From the NCBI GenBank assembly GCA_964452575.1, contig CAYVMN010000049.1, positions 1 to 22,826 on the forward strand: a stretch of DNA of 22,826 nucleotides. Direction: 5' to 3'. The DNA comes from CAYVMN01 sp964452575. Its GTDB lineage: Bacteria > Desulfobacterota > DSM-4660 > Desulfatiglandales > Desulfatiglandaceae. Positions 7,195-15,173 of this stretch are shown here, piece by piece. Numbering within the stretch: position 1 is the stretch's first letter; each line of letters begins with the position of its first letter. The notes under the pieces are model-generated. The model searched no databases. It saw nothing but the letters and a program-made list of their open reading frames with translations, and was not told the origin of the DNA. A program made the position numbers and the translations under genes.

Positions 7195-7908
7195 GTGCTT
7201 AACCGCCTGAAGCCAAGAAGATTCAGTGATGAGATTGCCGATCAGATCCTGGAACTCATCAAAAACGGGCATCTCAAAGCTGGCGATGCCCTCCCCTCGG
7301 AGAGGGAGATGGTAAGAAGCCTGGGCGTCAGCCATCCCCCTTTAAGAGAGGGCCTTAAGATTTTGGAGGCTTTGGGGTTTATCGAAATACAGCCCCGGAG
7401 GAAAATCCTGGTCAAGTCAATTGTCGGGGCTGCACTTCATGACCCTCTCGCACACGCAATCGGAGGCGACCTGAAGATGGTACTGCAGCTTCTCGAAGTT
7501 CGCAAGATTCTGGAGTCTTGGGCCGCGTCCAAGGCAGCTCAGTTTGCGACCGATAAAGATATAGCGCGTCTTGATGAGGCCTATCAGGAATTAAAGAAGG
7601 ATTTCGATAAGGATCAACTGGGGGTCGGCGCGGATTCGAGGTTCCATTTGGCTATTTATCAGGCGGCACAAAATACCATCCTATCTCACATTGTCTCAAC
7701 GCTCTTTGATCTCCTCTGGCAGAGCCAGAAGCTAATTCGGGAGACCCTTTACGGAGAACAGGAAAGTAAGCAGCAGATGCTGAAGCAGCATGGTGAGATA
7801 TTACAGGCCATCAAAGAGAGAGACCGGCGTAAGGCCCGCTGGGCCATTCTGAACCATCTGGAATTTGCCGCAAAGAAGATCATAGAACTCTCGTCTGCAA
7901 AGTTATAG
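7195..7908 (+). CDS. GntR-family transcriptional regulator, FCD (FadR-like) subfamily
   Basis: This 237-residue repressor-type regulator has an N-terminal winged helix-turn-helix (about residues 8-72, with GDALPSEREMVRSLGVS and PPLREGLKILEALGFIE) and an all-helical FCD ligand domain (about 95-230). The FCD metal-site residues are in place: D147 and H151 in ADSRFHLAIY, H199 in LKQHGEI, and H221 in ILNHLEF. Proteins of this type usually sense a carboxylate or acyl metabolite. The start is GTG 7195 with AGGAGGT 6 nt upstream. It is transcribed divergently from the mutase operon and is the obvious candidate for its regulator. The recognition helix reads GVSHPPL rather than the commoner GVSRTPV, which may go with the TGAT-N3-ATCA sites seen upstream. 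Confidence 0.9.
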   Translation: MLNRLKPRRFSDEIADQILELIKNGHLKAGDALPSEREMVRSLGVSHPPLREGLKILEALGFIEIQPRRKILVKSIVGAALHDPLAHAIGGDLKMVLQLLEVRKILESWAASKAAQFATDKDIARLDEAYQELKKDFDKDQLGVGADSRFHLAIYQAAQNTILSHIVSTLFDLLWQSQKLIRETLYGEQESKQQMLKQHGEILQAIKERDRRKARWAILNHLEFAAKKIIELSSAKL

Positions 7909-8166
7909 GCCATGATCACATATTGGAGGTAGACTTCATTGCCTGGAAACTTTTCAGAAGGCATCTTTTCTGCATTCTCTCATTAAATACTCATAATCGA
8001 AATCCTCTGGAAAAACGCTATATTACTGGCCTGAGGCGATAGTTGTACTTTATCTCAAAAGTGGCTAAATTCGCAAGATTTTTGACGGCGCGTTATGCAG
8101 TATTAGTCTTTGGAAAGGGGTGCAGCCCAATCAAGTGCTATACAAATAATGCAGAAGAACCTTATT
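7909..8166. other. Intergenic region after the GntR gene, no gene seen
   Basis: A GGAGG followed by a TTG (near 7938) opens only a 15-codon frame, and no other coding signal was found. The stretch separates the GntR gene from the broken end of the convergent dehydratase fragment. It may mark an old deletion or rearrangement. Confidence 0.4.
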
Positions 8167-8469
8167 TTACAAGGCCGTTCCGGTCAAATTCGAATTAATG
8201 TGAAGATACTTGCCCTTAACCACCTGGTCCCAGCTTGCCCTCAGGTAAGAACAGACATAAGACTGGAGGTGAGAATCAGCGGCCGTTATTGGCTCATCAA
8301 AATGGGGATAAATAGCAACCGGGTGAAGCCCGGCTGCGTATATTAGCTCCGAAGGAACTACCGGATGAAAGAATCCGATCATCTTGCGTTCAGTGCGGGC
8401 CCTGATCTCCTCAAGGACGGTCGGTGCGTAACGAAGGCTATGCACCACCTTATCTAAAGCGCTGGACAT
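8167..8469 (-). pseudogene. Truncated 2-hydroxyacyl-CoA dehydratase subunit (N-terminal fragment)
   Basis: These 100 codons begin with an intact ATG preceded by AAGGA. The first 85 or so residues match the N-terminus of BcrC/HgdB-type dehydratase subunits: MIGFFHPVVPSELIYAAGLHP, ADSHLQSYVCSYLRASWDQ, then KGKY, where relatives continue with a Tyr-Leu-Asp-Gly segment. The family resemblance then stops, and after a short unrelated tail (LHINSNLTGTAL) a stop follows. Intact members are about 380-420 residues, so three quarters of the gene is missing, including the late Cys ligand. It is convergent with the GntR gene and its 5' side is 80 bp from the assembly gap. It is most likely a deletion remnant of a third dehydratase gene. 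Confidence 0.72.
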
Positions 8470-8551
8470 ATTCCTTGCTTCCTATCAATATTCTCAATTT
8501 GAGGGATCTATACCACAAAGGCTTCTGTGGGTTCAAGCATTCCAGGCGAGC

Positions 8552-8651
8552 NNNNNNNNNNNNNNNNNNNNNNNNNNNNNNNNNNNNNNNNNNNNNNNNN
8601 NNNNNNNNNNNNNNNNNNNNNNNNNNNNNNNNNNNNNNNNNNNNNNNNNNN
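8552..8651. other. Assembly gap (100 N)
   Basis: There are exactly 100 consecutive unknown bases, the usual placeholder for a scaffold gap of unknown size. The flanks 8470-8551 and 8652-8840 contain no recognisable gene. The true distance and contents between the truncated dehydratase and the amidohydrolase are unknown. Confidence 0.97.
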
Positions 8652-8840
8652 GTAGTGAGATGGTGCCATAATTACGTCGGCGCTCCTGAAAACAGGATTA
8701 GGTATTCCTTGGAATATGTCCTGACGCCCCAGGACTTTGACGTCATCCCGGTACTTGGACCGATGGTCACCATCTCACCAGTATTTATAAATAACACATA
8801 TTCACGTCTTCTGCAACTGTTTCTGTAAAGAAATTACTTT

Positions 8841-10466
8841 CTATGAGAATTGGGAGCATCCTTGATCGTACACTATCTTGCCCCCAACAACAGTCATTTT
8901 GACCTGACAGTCGGGGATTTCCTCAGCCCGCAACTTTAGGGGGTCTTTGTCCAATACCACGAAGTCGGCCATTTTTCCCTCCTTCAGGGTCCCCCTCTCC
9001 CTTTCTTCAAAAGAAAAATAGGCAGCCTCTCGCGTGTAAAGCTCAAAGGCCTGCCTTGCGGTGATGCACTCGGAAGGTCCGAATTCCTTCCCACTCATTG
9101 TCCTTCGGCAGATGGAGTCACGAACTCCAATAAGAGGATTAGGGTCTGCCACAGGACAGTCCGAGGAGAGGGCAAATTTGATCTTTCGTTCCAGGAGTGT
9201 CTTAAAACGATAGAGTTCTTGCGACCGAGCGGGCCCGTAAGCCTCGATGAAACCATCGCCTAGAAGCGAAAGAAAGTTGGCCTGGCTGGTAATGTAGAGA
9301 CCCAGCTTATCTACCTGGTCGATCTGTGAAGCGGTGAGATTCCCGGCATGGACAATATGATGCCGCATGGGATTGCCCTGCTCAATGACCTCCTCGAAGG
9401 CCTTAAGGAGCATATCCAATGCACGATCCCCCTGGGCATGAACAGAAATCTGGTACCCTGCTCGATCAAGTTTCCGGATTTCCTGGCTTATCCCATTTTG
9501 ATCATAATTCAGAATTCCTGTCCCACCGCCGCCTCCTACATAGGGCTCAAAAACGGCCGCAGTTCTGCTGCTCATCCCTCCATCAAGGAATATCTTGATT
9601 GCCCCGATCTTGACCCATTCGGAGCCGAACCCACGGTTGATACCTGCGGAGATGAGGGGATCTGCCCATAGGTTCAGGATGCAGGCAGATAGGCGAAAAG
9701 GAAAGCGCCCCGAATCTGAAACCTGCTGATATGTTCGAAGCGTCAGGGCATCAACAAACGGGTCATGGACGCCGACAATTCCGAGCCTATGATAGTAAGC
9801 CGCGCAACGGCTCATCATCTCACATCTCGTCTCTTTATCGTAATCGGCCATCATTTTCATGTAGATCGAAGGAGTGGCGAAGAATAGGGGTCCCATAAAG
9901 GCCGATTCAAGCAAGATTCCGTTCGGCTCACCGTTAGCATCCTTAAGTATCTTGCCTCCTGGGGGGTCGGGTGTATCTCTTGTGAGGCACAGCTCCTTCA
10001 AGGCGAGACTATTGACCACAGCCCCATGAACAGACACATGAACCAGAAAAACAGGATGATCTCTTGTGGCCCTGTCGAGGTCGTCTTTGGCAAGATCCAT
10101 CTTGTCTTCCAGCAAATAAGGTGCATACCCCCAACCCATTATCCATTTACCCGGTGGGGTATTCTTTGCCTTAAGACGCAAGGCCTCCACGACGTCTTTT
10201 CCCCTGACACATCCTGCTGCGGGTCTGCAATCTGCCTGATCCGTGAGTAATGCATACAGGCAAAAATGGTTGTGGGTATCGATGATGCCTGGAACCAAAG
10301 TCTTCCCCTTGAGGTCTACAACGTTCGTCGCAGGTCCAGCCAGACTTTCAACCTCGGCTGCATTCCCAATGCGGAAGATCCTACCGAATTTAACGGCCAG
10401 GGCCTCTGCCTTCGGGTTATTTTCCTCCATGGTCAGGATGTTTCCGTTTTTAAAGATCGCCTCCAT
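8841..10466 (-). CDS. YtcJ-like metal-dependent amidohydrolase
   Basis: This 541-residue member of the amidohydrolase superfamily (Amidohydro_3/YtcJ branch) is a cytoplasmic hydrolase of C-N bonds with unknown substrate. The N-terminal small beta domain leads into the metal motif IDTHNHF (H65, H67). Other likely metal or catalytic residues are K291 in IKIFLDGG, H343 in SVHAQGDRA, H373 in HHIVHAGN and D436 in ALSSDCPV. The C-terminal beta strand (GTLKEGKMADFVVLDKDP) closes the composite domain as usual. Start: ATG at 10466 with GGAGG 8 nt upstream, preferred to an in-frame TTG at 10481. It follows the aminotransferase gene by 24 bp on the same strand, so the two are an operon. The product could be an N-acyl or cyclic amide hydrolase feeding the aminotransferase. 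Confidence 0.87.
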   Translation of the reverse strand: MEAIFKNGNILTMEENNPKAEALAVKFGRIFRIGNAAEVESLAGPATNVVDLKGKTLVPGIIDTHNHFCLYALLTDQADCRPAAGCVRGKDVVEALRLKAKNTPPGKWIMGWGYAPYLLEDKMDLAKDDLDRATRDHPVFLVHVSVHGAVVNSLALKELCLTRDTPDPPGGKILKDANGEPNGILLESAFMGPLFFATPSIYMKMMADYDKETRCEMMSRCAAYYHRLGIVGVHDPFVDALTLRTYQQVSDSGRFPFRLSACILNLWADPLISAGINRGFGSEWVKIGAIKIFLDGGMSSRTAAVFEPYVGGGGGTGILNYDQNGISQEIRKLDRAGYQISVHAQGDRALDMLLKAFEEVIEQGNPMRHHIVHAGNLTASQIDQVDKLGLYITSQANFLSLLGDGFIEAYGPARSQELYRFKTLLERKIKFALSSDCPVADPNPLIGVRDSICRRTMSGKEFGPSECITARQAFELYTREAAYFSFEERERGTLKEGKMADFVVLDKDPLKLRAEEIPDCQVKMTVVGGKIVYDQGCSQFS

Positions 10467-10490
10467 TTCAATTTCCTCCAATCTAGCTTC

Positions 10491-11804
10491 CTAGTCGATG
10501 TCAGCCAGGGCCCGGCCAAGGCTATCGCACCCATCTTGGATATCTTGCGCTGTCACGTTCAGATGTGGTGCGATACGGACAACGTTACCGTAGAGGCCAC
10601 CTCTGCCGATGAGCAGGCCATTCTTTCGAGCCCCGCTAATAAGTAATCTCGTACGGGCAGCGTCTGGTCTCTTATCCGGACCCGGCTCAACGATCTCCAG
10701 CGCTTGCATAAGACCCATTCCCCGTACTTCGCCAATAAAATTGTATTCCCTCTGGAAACCCTCCAAATATCTTCTAAGACCCTCCCCTCGAATCGCAGCA
10801 TTTTTTGGTAAGTCATGCCTTTCTATATACTCAATTGTGGCCAGCGCAGTGGCCATGGTCACCGGATTGCCGCCGAACGTGGCGAAGGTGGTACCCTTGA
10901 CTGCCTCAGCGACTTCAGGGGTGGCGATAGTGCAGCCCACGGGAGAGCCGTTAGCCATGCCCTTTGCAAATGTCATAATATCGGGCTCGACCCCCCAGTG
11001 CTCAATGCCGCAGATGTGGATGCCGGTGCGGCCCCAGGCCGTTTGACCCTCATCGCAGATGAAAATGCCTCCTGCTTCGCGCACAATGGGCAAGATGCGC
11101 TTGAAATAGTCCTTGGGCATAACAATAAAACCGCCCACGCCTTGTATGGGTTCGGCCATAAAGGCGGCGATCCTACCGGCCGTAATGGTCGCCAGTGTCT
11201 CTTCCAGGTCTTGCACACACAGATCCAGGAGTTTTTCTTCATCCAATCCAGCCGGGGCGCGATAAGTGTAAGGGTTACGGACATGTTTGATGTTGCCATC
11301 GAAGACGCCGCCCAATCGCCACGTGCCATGGCCGGATAGGCTCATACCCACCATTGTGCGCCCACCGTAAGCGTGCCTGAGGGTAATGACATCAGTGTTG
11401 CCTGTATACATTCTGGCAGCCATGATAGCCATCTCATTGGCCTCACTACCGCTATTCGTAAAAAAACACTTCCTGAGTCGACCGGGTGCCAGCCCGGCGA
11501 TCTTTTCCGCGACCTGAACCATCAACTCATTGACATAAAGGGTTGAGGTGTGCTGGACCTTGTTGAGCTGCTCGATGGTCCGCTCGGTTACATAATCGTT
11601 GCAGTGTCCGACTGAAACCGTCAACACCCCACCGAAGAAGTCGAGGTAGCGGTTGCCCTGAATGTCCCAAAGATAATTGTTCTTGGCCCTGGCAACTATC
11701 AGTGGGTAGTCATCATAAAAAGGCATAACAGCAGGAAAAATATACTCTTTGTATCGTTTGAGAATTGTCCGGTAGGTATCATTCATCATGACTTTTGCCA
11801 TCAT
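10491..11804 (-). CDS. Class III PLP-dependent aminotransferase (AGXT2/omega-aminotransferase type)
   Basis: This 437-residue, fold-type I pyridoxal-phosphate transaminase has FTNSGSEANE (115-124) for cofactor phosphate binding, ICDEGQTAWGRTG (D251 pairing with the pyridine N, Q254) and the Schiff-base lysine K281 in MTFAKGMANGSP. GTTFATFGGNPV and the C-terminal VRIAPHLNVT with its substrate-carboxylate Arg region are also present. Overall it most resembles the alanine-glyoxylate/beta-amino acid branch, which uses amino donors such as alanine or beta-alanine; exact specificity is not readable. Two adjacent ATGs (11804, 11801) follow GAGGAGG; the second has the better 7-nt spacing. It is the first gene of the operon with the amidohydrolase, behind a good promoter. 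Confidence 0.88.
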   Translation of the reverse strand: MMAKVMMNDTYRTILKRYKEYIFPAVMPFYDDYPLIVARAKNNYLWDIQGNRYLDFFGGVLTVSVGHCNDYVTERTIEQLNKVQHTSTLYVNELMVQVAEKIAGLAPGRLRKCFFTNSGSEANEMAIMAARMYTGNTDVITLRHAYGGRTMVGMSLSGHGTWRLGGVFDGNIKHVRNPYTYRAPAGLDEEKLLDLCVQDLEETLATITAGRIAAFMAEPIQGVGGFIVMPKDYFKRILPIVREAGGIFICDEGQTAWGRTGIHICGIEHWGVEPDIMTFAKGMANGSPVGCTIATPEVAEAVKGTTFATFGGNPVTMATALATIEYIERHDLPKNAAIRGEGLRRYLEGFQREYNFIGEVRGMGLMQALEIVEPGPDKRPDAARTRLLISGARKNGLLIGRGGLYGNVVRIAPHLNVTAQDIQDGCDSLGRALADID

Positions 11805-11833
11805 CAGGCCTCCTCAAAGAAGAAATAGATCTA

Positions 11834-11861
11834 ATTATACTTAGGATTTCAGGGATTTCAA
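11834..11861 (-). promoter_or_regulatory. Sigma70-type promoter of the aminotransferase-amidohydrolase operon
   Basis: On the minus strand TTGAAA (11861-11856) is followed after 16 bp by a perfect TATAAT (11839-11834). Transcription would start near 11827, giving a leader of about 23 nt that contains GAGGAGG before the start codon. Confidence 0.6.
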
Positions 11862-12458
11862 CACCCATATGTTTCTACCCAAAGCAGAGGCAATTCATTG
11901 CGGTAATAGAAAGAGATAACCGCTGAATCAGGGAACGCCTAAAATAAGGTCGGATAAGAATGACAAAAAATTTGACTTATTCTAATGAGGTATACTATAC
12001 TTAAAAAACGTGAGGTATTAGACATTTTATGTGATAGGTACCTGTTGATGGCCTTTAAAGGCCGCCCTTGTAGTGAGGTGGCCCCTAGGACGGGGCAAAT
12101 ATGATTGTCATCTAAAGCCATTAGGCCAGGCTCTTCTGCCCCATCCAGCCGCCTCAGAATTTAGATGGTGAAAAGGGCGCCGGAAAGCCTTTAGTAACCG
12201 AGCATCTGTATCAGGCTTACCAAGGTATTTGTCCTCAGACATGCAACACGTGCCTTTCCATTTTTGATTTCAATGAAAATGCGAGGTGTGGTGGATTTCA
12301 CTTCCAGCTGAGGACGCGCTTGGGCCAGGGCGAGAGAAATCAGTTGTCGAATCAATGCCCTTGCAATCCCGGAGGGCTTTCAGGACAAGGTATAGATTTG
12401 TGGCGAAGTTTCATCGTTAGTATGGGAAAGAGGGCTTTCACAATAGCAGGAGGAAGGA
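11862..12458. other. Long intergenic region upstream of the RRM gene
   Basis: Most of this interval shows no recognised gene. It contains a perfect 14-bp palindrome, GGCCTTTAAAGGCC (12050-12063), and a minus-strand open frame at 12191-12379 described separately. No tRNA-like fold or clear terminator was found. The last part is the leader of the RRM gene, ending in AGGAGGAAGG. Confidence 0.4.
12191..12379 (-). other. Small protein-like open frame, start unclear
   Basis: Sixty-two sense codons end at TAA 12191-12193. The translation looks protein-like: an Ala/Leu-rich amphipathic helix (ARALIRQLISLALAQARPQ), an alternating beta-type stretch (TPRIFIEIKNGKARVA) and a hydrophobic C-terminus ending MLGY. 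There is no ATG. A TTG at 12355 has a too-close AAGGG. It may be the remnant C-terminus of a lost gene or a small protein with an unusual start. I do not recognise the family. Confidence 0.3.
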
Positions 12459-12767
12459 ATGAATATCTATGTAGGTAATTTATCTTACGAGGTAACTGAA
12501 GAGGATTTGAAACAGGCTTTTGATCCCTTCGGGAAGGTCGAATCCGTTAAGGTAATAAGAGACGATTATAGCGGTAGATCAAAAGGATTCGGGTTCGTGG
12601 AAATGCCAGATGATGCTAACGCCAAGTCTGCTATCGATGGCCTGGATGGTAAAGAGCTCAAAGGCCGAACGCTTAAGGTTAGCAGGGCTCGACCCCGTTC
12701 CGAAGGTCGTCGATATGGTGGAGGAGGTCGAGGGGGTGGAAGACAGGGGGGAGGACGACGCTTCTAG
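12459..12767 (+). CDS. RRM-domain RNA-binding protein with Gly/Arg-rich tail
   Basis: This 102-residue single RNA-recognition-motif protein binds single-stranded RNA in the cytoplasm. RNP2 is IYVGNL (residues 3-8) and RNP1 is KGFGFVEM (42-49), with the aromatic residues intact. After residue 80 comes a basic Gly-rich tail with RGGG repeats, as in cyanobacterial cold-induced Rbp proteins and in many deltaproteobacterial and planctomycete homologues. A strong AGGAGGAAGG lies just before the ATG. These proteins are often induced by cold or stress. The leader of unknown length upstream could carry such control, but no defined element was recognised. Confidence 0.93.
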   Translation: MNIYVGNLSYEVTEEDLKQAFDPFGKVESVKVIRDDYSGRSKGFGFVEMPDDANAKSAIDGLDGKELKGRTLKVSRARPRSEGRRYGGGGRGGGRQGGGRRF

Positions 12768-12950
12768 ATTGAGCTTAACATACGGCACAACCCCGTTAAG
12801 GTCCACCGCCCCATTGCTCCAACAGCCCAAGGATTGTAGAGAAAGGCATGTCCTCCGAATATGGATTCTTTATGACCTATTGATTACTTGCTCTTTTATA
12901 ACTTGTGGTTTCAGGAAGGGAATTCTAATATTTTTTAAGGAGAATGAGAA

Positions 12951-13454
12951 ATGGATCCGAAGAAATTTTTAGCGGGGAGAAAGGTCCTTATCGTAGATGA
13001 TGAAAAGGATGTTCTTGAACAATTGGCTGAGCTTCTGGATATGTGTCGGATAGACACTGCCTCCTCTTTTGAAGAAGGCAAGAAACTCCTTGAGGCCGAG
13101 TCCTATGAGGCTGTAGTCCTCGATATCATGGGGGTAAGGGGATTTGAACTCCTGGCTATTGCCAATGAACACGATATACCCGCCCTTATGCTCACCGCGC
13201 ACGCCCTATCTGAAGAGAGCCTGAATAAATCCGCCAAAGAAGGGGCTTCCTATTACGCACCCAAAGATGAAATCAGTAAGATTGCCCTATTCGTGGCCGA
13301 CGTGATTGAGGCGCGACAAAAGAATAAGAACCCATGGACCAGGTGGTTTGAGAGGCTAGGGGGATATTATGACAGGAGATTTCATGGGAGGAATTGGAGG
13401 GAACAGGAAAAAGAGTTCTGGGATGAGAAAATAAAGAAGATCCCCGCTGTCTGA
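12951..13454 (+). CDS. Receiver-only response regulator with Trp/Arg-rich C-terminal tail
   Basis: This 167-residue phosphoacceptor protein has a CheY-like receiver domain (residues 9-118): acidic pair D16/D17 in LIVDDEKD, phosphoacceptor D58 in VVLDIMG, T82 in MLTAHA and K105 in YAPKDE. No DNA-binding or enzymatic output domain follows. Instead there is a 45-residue tail (PWTRWFERLGGYYDRRF, then NWREQEKEFWDE) rich in Trp, Tyr and charged residues, probably helical. AAGGAGA precedes the ATG. It lies 183 bp after the RRM gene on the same strand. No histidine kinase is nearby, so it is an orphan here. It probably acts by protein-protein contact. Confidence 0.9.
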   Translation: MDPKKFLAGRKVLIVDDEKDVLEQLAELLDMCRIDTASSFEEGKKLLEAESYEAVVLDIMGVRGFELLAIANEHDIPALMLTAHALSEESLNKSAKEGASYYAPKDEISKIALFVADVIEARQKNKNPWTRWFERLGGYYDRRFHGRNWREQEKEFWDEKIKKIPAV

Positions 13455-13514
13455 TCCAATGTGACCGCCTCCCTGACGAACGCGAGTCAGCGCTCCCCGG
13501 GTAATGGACGGTTC

Positions 13515-13550
13515 AAAGCCCTGCCTTGGGATGGGCAGGGCTTTAATCTT
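13515..13550 (+). terminator. Rho-independent terminator after the response regulator
   Basis: An 11-bp perfect stem, AAAGCCCTGCC (13515-13525) with GGCAGGGCTTT (13534-13544), has an 8-nt loop and is followed by a T-rich stretch. It lies 60 bp after the response-regulator stop codon. Confidence 0.8.
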
Positions 13551-13864
13551 CTCTGCCGTGTCCCTTTTCTTCTATTCTGAATTCTGGCTCCTGGATTCTG
13601 AATTCCCATTTGGGGCCCTTTTCAAGATGTGAGAGATAAGCTCTCAGAATCAATTCTCTCTGGCCTGTGGGGTCTTTGCACCTGAGGCCTTGTTAGATAT
13701 TTGTGATTCAATGGGAACTCACTTCGTAGCGTCGCGATCTTGGTTGCGGCCGAAGGTTTGTGTGGGGGAAGGGGGTGGTAGAAAAACAGGGTCAATCTCA
13801 TATAAGGAATCAGGTCTTTGATCCCGAAATTCTAAAACCAGTCTAATACAAAAGGAGGGGTCTT
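13551..13864. other. Intergenic leader of the Liv operon, with short direct repeats
   Basis: ATTCTGAATTC occurs twice (13574-13584 and 13595-13605), separated by 10 bp. A G-rich tract follows at 13763-13777. No promoter with good spacing was found. AAAGGAGGGG immediately precedes the livK-like start. Nothing else is supported in this stretch. Confidence 0.35.
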
Positions 13865-15010
13865 ATGAAAAAAGGTGTTTTCTTGTGTTTTGTAGGCCTG
13901 TGTCTTGTCCTAGGCACTATGTCTAATGTCACGGCAGGTGACCCAAAGGAATACAAGATCGGAGCAATCCTTGCTATGACCGGTTCCGGTGCCTGGTATG
14001 GAAAGGTCATGAGTCAGGGTATCCTAACCGCAATGGATGAGATGAACGCCAAGGGAGGGATCGACGGCGTAAAGTTCAATCTGGTCATTCAGGATCACGA
14101 GAGCGGAAAGGGGGCCGCAGCGGTGAGCGGCTTCAACAAGCTGGTGAATATTGACAAGGTGCCGTTTTCATTCACCTCATACAGTACCCCCACCCTATCG
14201 ATCGTTCCCATTGCAAAAGAAAAGAAGGTCTTGCTCCTTAACGGAGGTGGCGTCAGTCCAAAACTGGTAAACCAGCCCTATCTTTATAACAACCGGATGC
14301 TGGCGATTATGCACGCGGTCGGCGTTGCTGCCAGGGCCAAAGAACTTGGCTTTAAAAAAATGGCCACCCTTTACTGGAACGATGACGCGGGGATAGGAAC
14401 CCAGAATTTCATTGCTCCTAAGTGGAAGAAAATGGGGGGAACAATGGTCGCTACGGAGGCCTTTCCGGTTGGGACAACGGATTACAAGTCGTACCTGTCA
14501 AAGATCATTGCCGCAGACCCTGATTTTCTTGCCCTCTGGGCCTGGGGTAAGGATTGGGGAATCGCAGTGAAGCAGGCGCGGGAACTGGGATTTACAAAAC
14601 CGATTATGGGCGTCGAATACACCCCTGACGGACACAAACTGGCTGGGGACACGGCAAACGGATACGAGTTCGTCACCGACTATTTCAACCCTCAGGGCGA
14701 CGACCCTTGGGCGAGTAAATTCTCCGAGAACTACAAGAAGAGATACGGTGAATATCCGGAATTTTATGCGGCCAACTACTATGAGGGAACCTATATCCTG
14801 GCGGCACTCATCCGTGCGGCCAAGGCAGTGGAAGCAGATTACTGGAACGGTGACAGTCTGATGAAAAAACTGGTTCAAATCAAGAGTTTCCCCAGCGTAT
14901 ACGGGGGACAAATCACCTTCAATCCCGACCATACCTGTACAAAGAGGACGGGGCTCTTCAAGATCACAGAGGGAAAAAAGACCTTCGTGAAATTCCTTGA
15001 GCCCGAGTAG
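13865..15010 (+). CDS. Periplasmic substrate-binding protein, branched-chain amino acid (Liv) ABC type
   Basis: This 381-residue type 1 periplasmic binding protein delivers a small ligand to the ABC transporter encoded downstream. The signal peptide has a KK n-region, the hydrophobic stretch VFLCFVGLCLVLGTM and probable cleavage after A24 (NVTA/GDP). There is no lipobox. The mature part shows YKIGAILAMTGSGAWYGK, the classical Peripla_BP_6 opening, then INAKGGI-like MNAKGGIDG and VIQDHESGKGAAAV. The final VYGGQITFNPDHTCTK is typical of the family. An AAAGGAGGGG ribosome-binding site precedes ATG 13865. Relatives bind leucine, amides, aromatic acids and many other compounds, so the ligand is not predictable. 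It is followed by two permease units, two ATPases and two catabolic genes. Confidence 0.92.
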   Translation: MKKGVFLCFVGLCLVLGTMSNVTAGDPKEYKIGAILAMTGSGAWYGKVMSQGILTAMDEMNAKGGIDGVKFNLVIQDHESGKGAAAVSGFNKLVNIDKVPFSFTSYSTPTLSIVPIAKEKKVLLLNGGGVSPKLVNQPYLYNNRMLAIMHAVGVAARAKELGFKKMATLYWNDDAGIGTQNFIAPKWKKMGGTMVATEAFPVGTTDYKSYLSKIIAADPDFLALWAWGKDWGIAVKQARELGFTKPIMGVEYTPDGHKLAGDTANGYEFVTDYFNPQGDDPWASKFSENYKKRYGEYPEFYAANYYEGTYILAALIRAAKAVEADYWNGDSLMKKLVQIKSFPSVYGGQITFNPDHTCTKRTGLFKITEGKKTFVKFLEPE

Positions 15011-15173
15011 TTTGGGCCAATAGGAATGCTTACCGGAACACTTGACCAACCCTGATGTTGCAAAAGGTCTTGGCTCTTGTCAGAAAGCGGCTACTTAACA
15101 AGGTATAGTATATCACCGGTTTTCGAGGATTTGCATTGCTCCTGATGCAACATTGGGGTCAAGGAGTAGGAGG

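Noticed and set aside
8110..8346. Plus-strand open frame of 78 codons
   Set aside because: It lies antisense to the truncated dehydratase fragment, which has clear family sequence and a ribosome-binding site.
8424..8828. Plus-strand open frame of 134 codons spanning the N run
   Set aside because: It is open only because unknown bases cannot contain stops, and the flanking peptide shows no family features.
10815..11339. Plus-strand open frame of 174 codons
   Set aside because: It is a shadow of the aminotransferase gene on the opposite strand, where all PLP motifs are found.
12050..12063. Perfect palindrome GGCCTTTAAAGGCC as a terminator
   Set aside because: No loop and no T-run. It could be an operator or chance, but no adjacent promoter supports a role.
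13574..13605. Spaced direct repeats as a possible CRISPR or att site
   Set aside because: Only two short copies (11 bp) with a 10-bp spacer, and no cas genes or integrase nearby.
14498..15049. Minus-strand open frame of 183 codons
   Set aside because: It is a shadow of the periplasmic binding protein gene, which has a signal peptide and family motifs on the plus strand.
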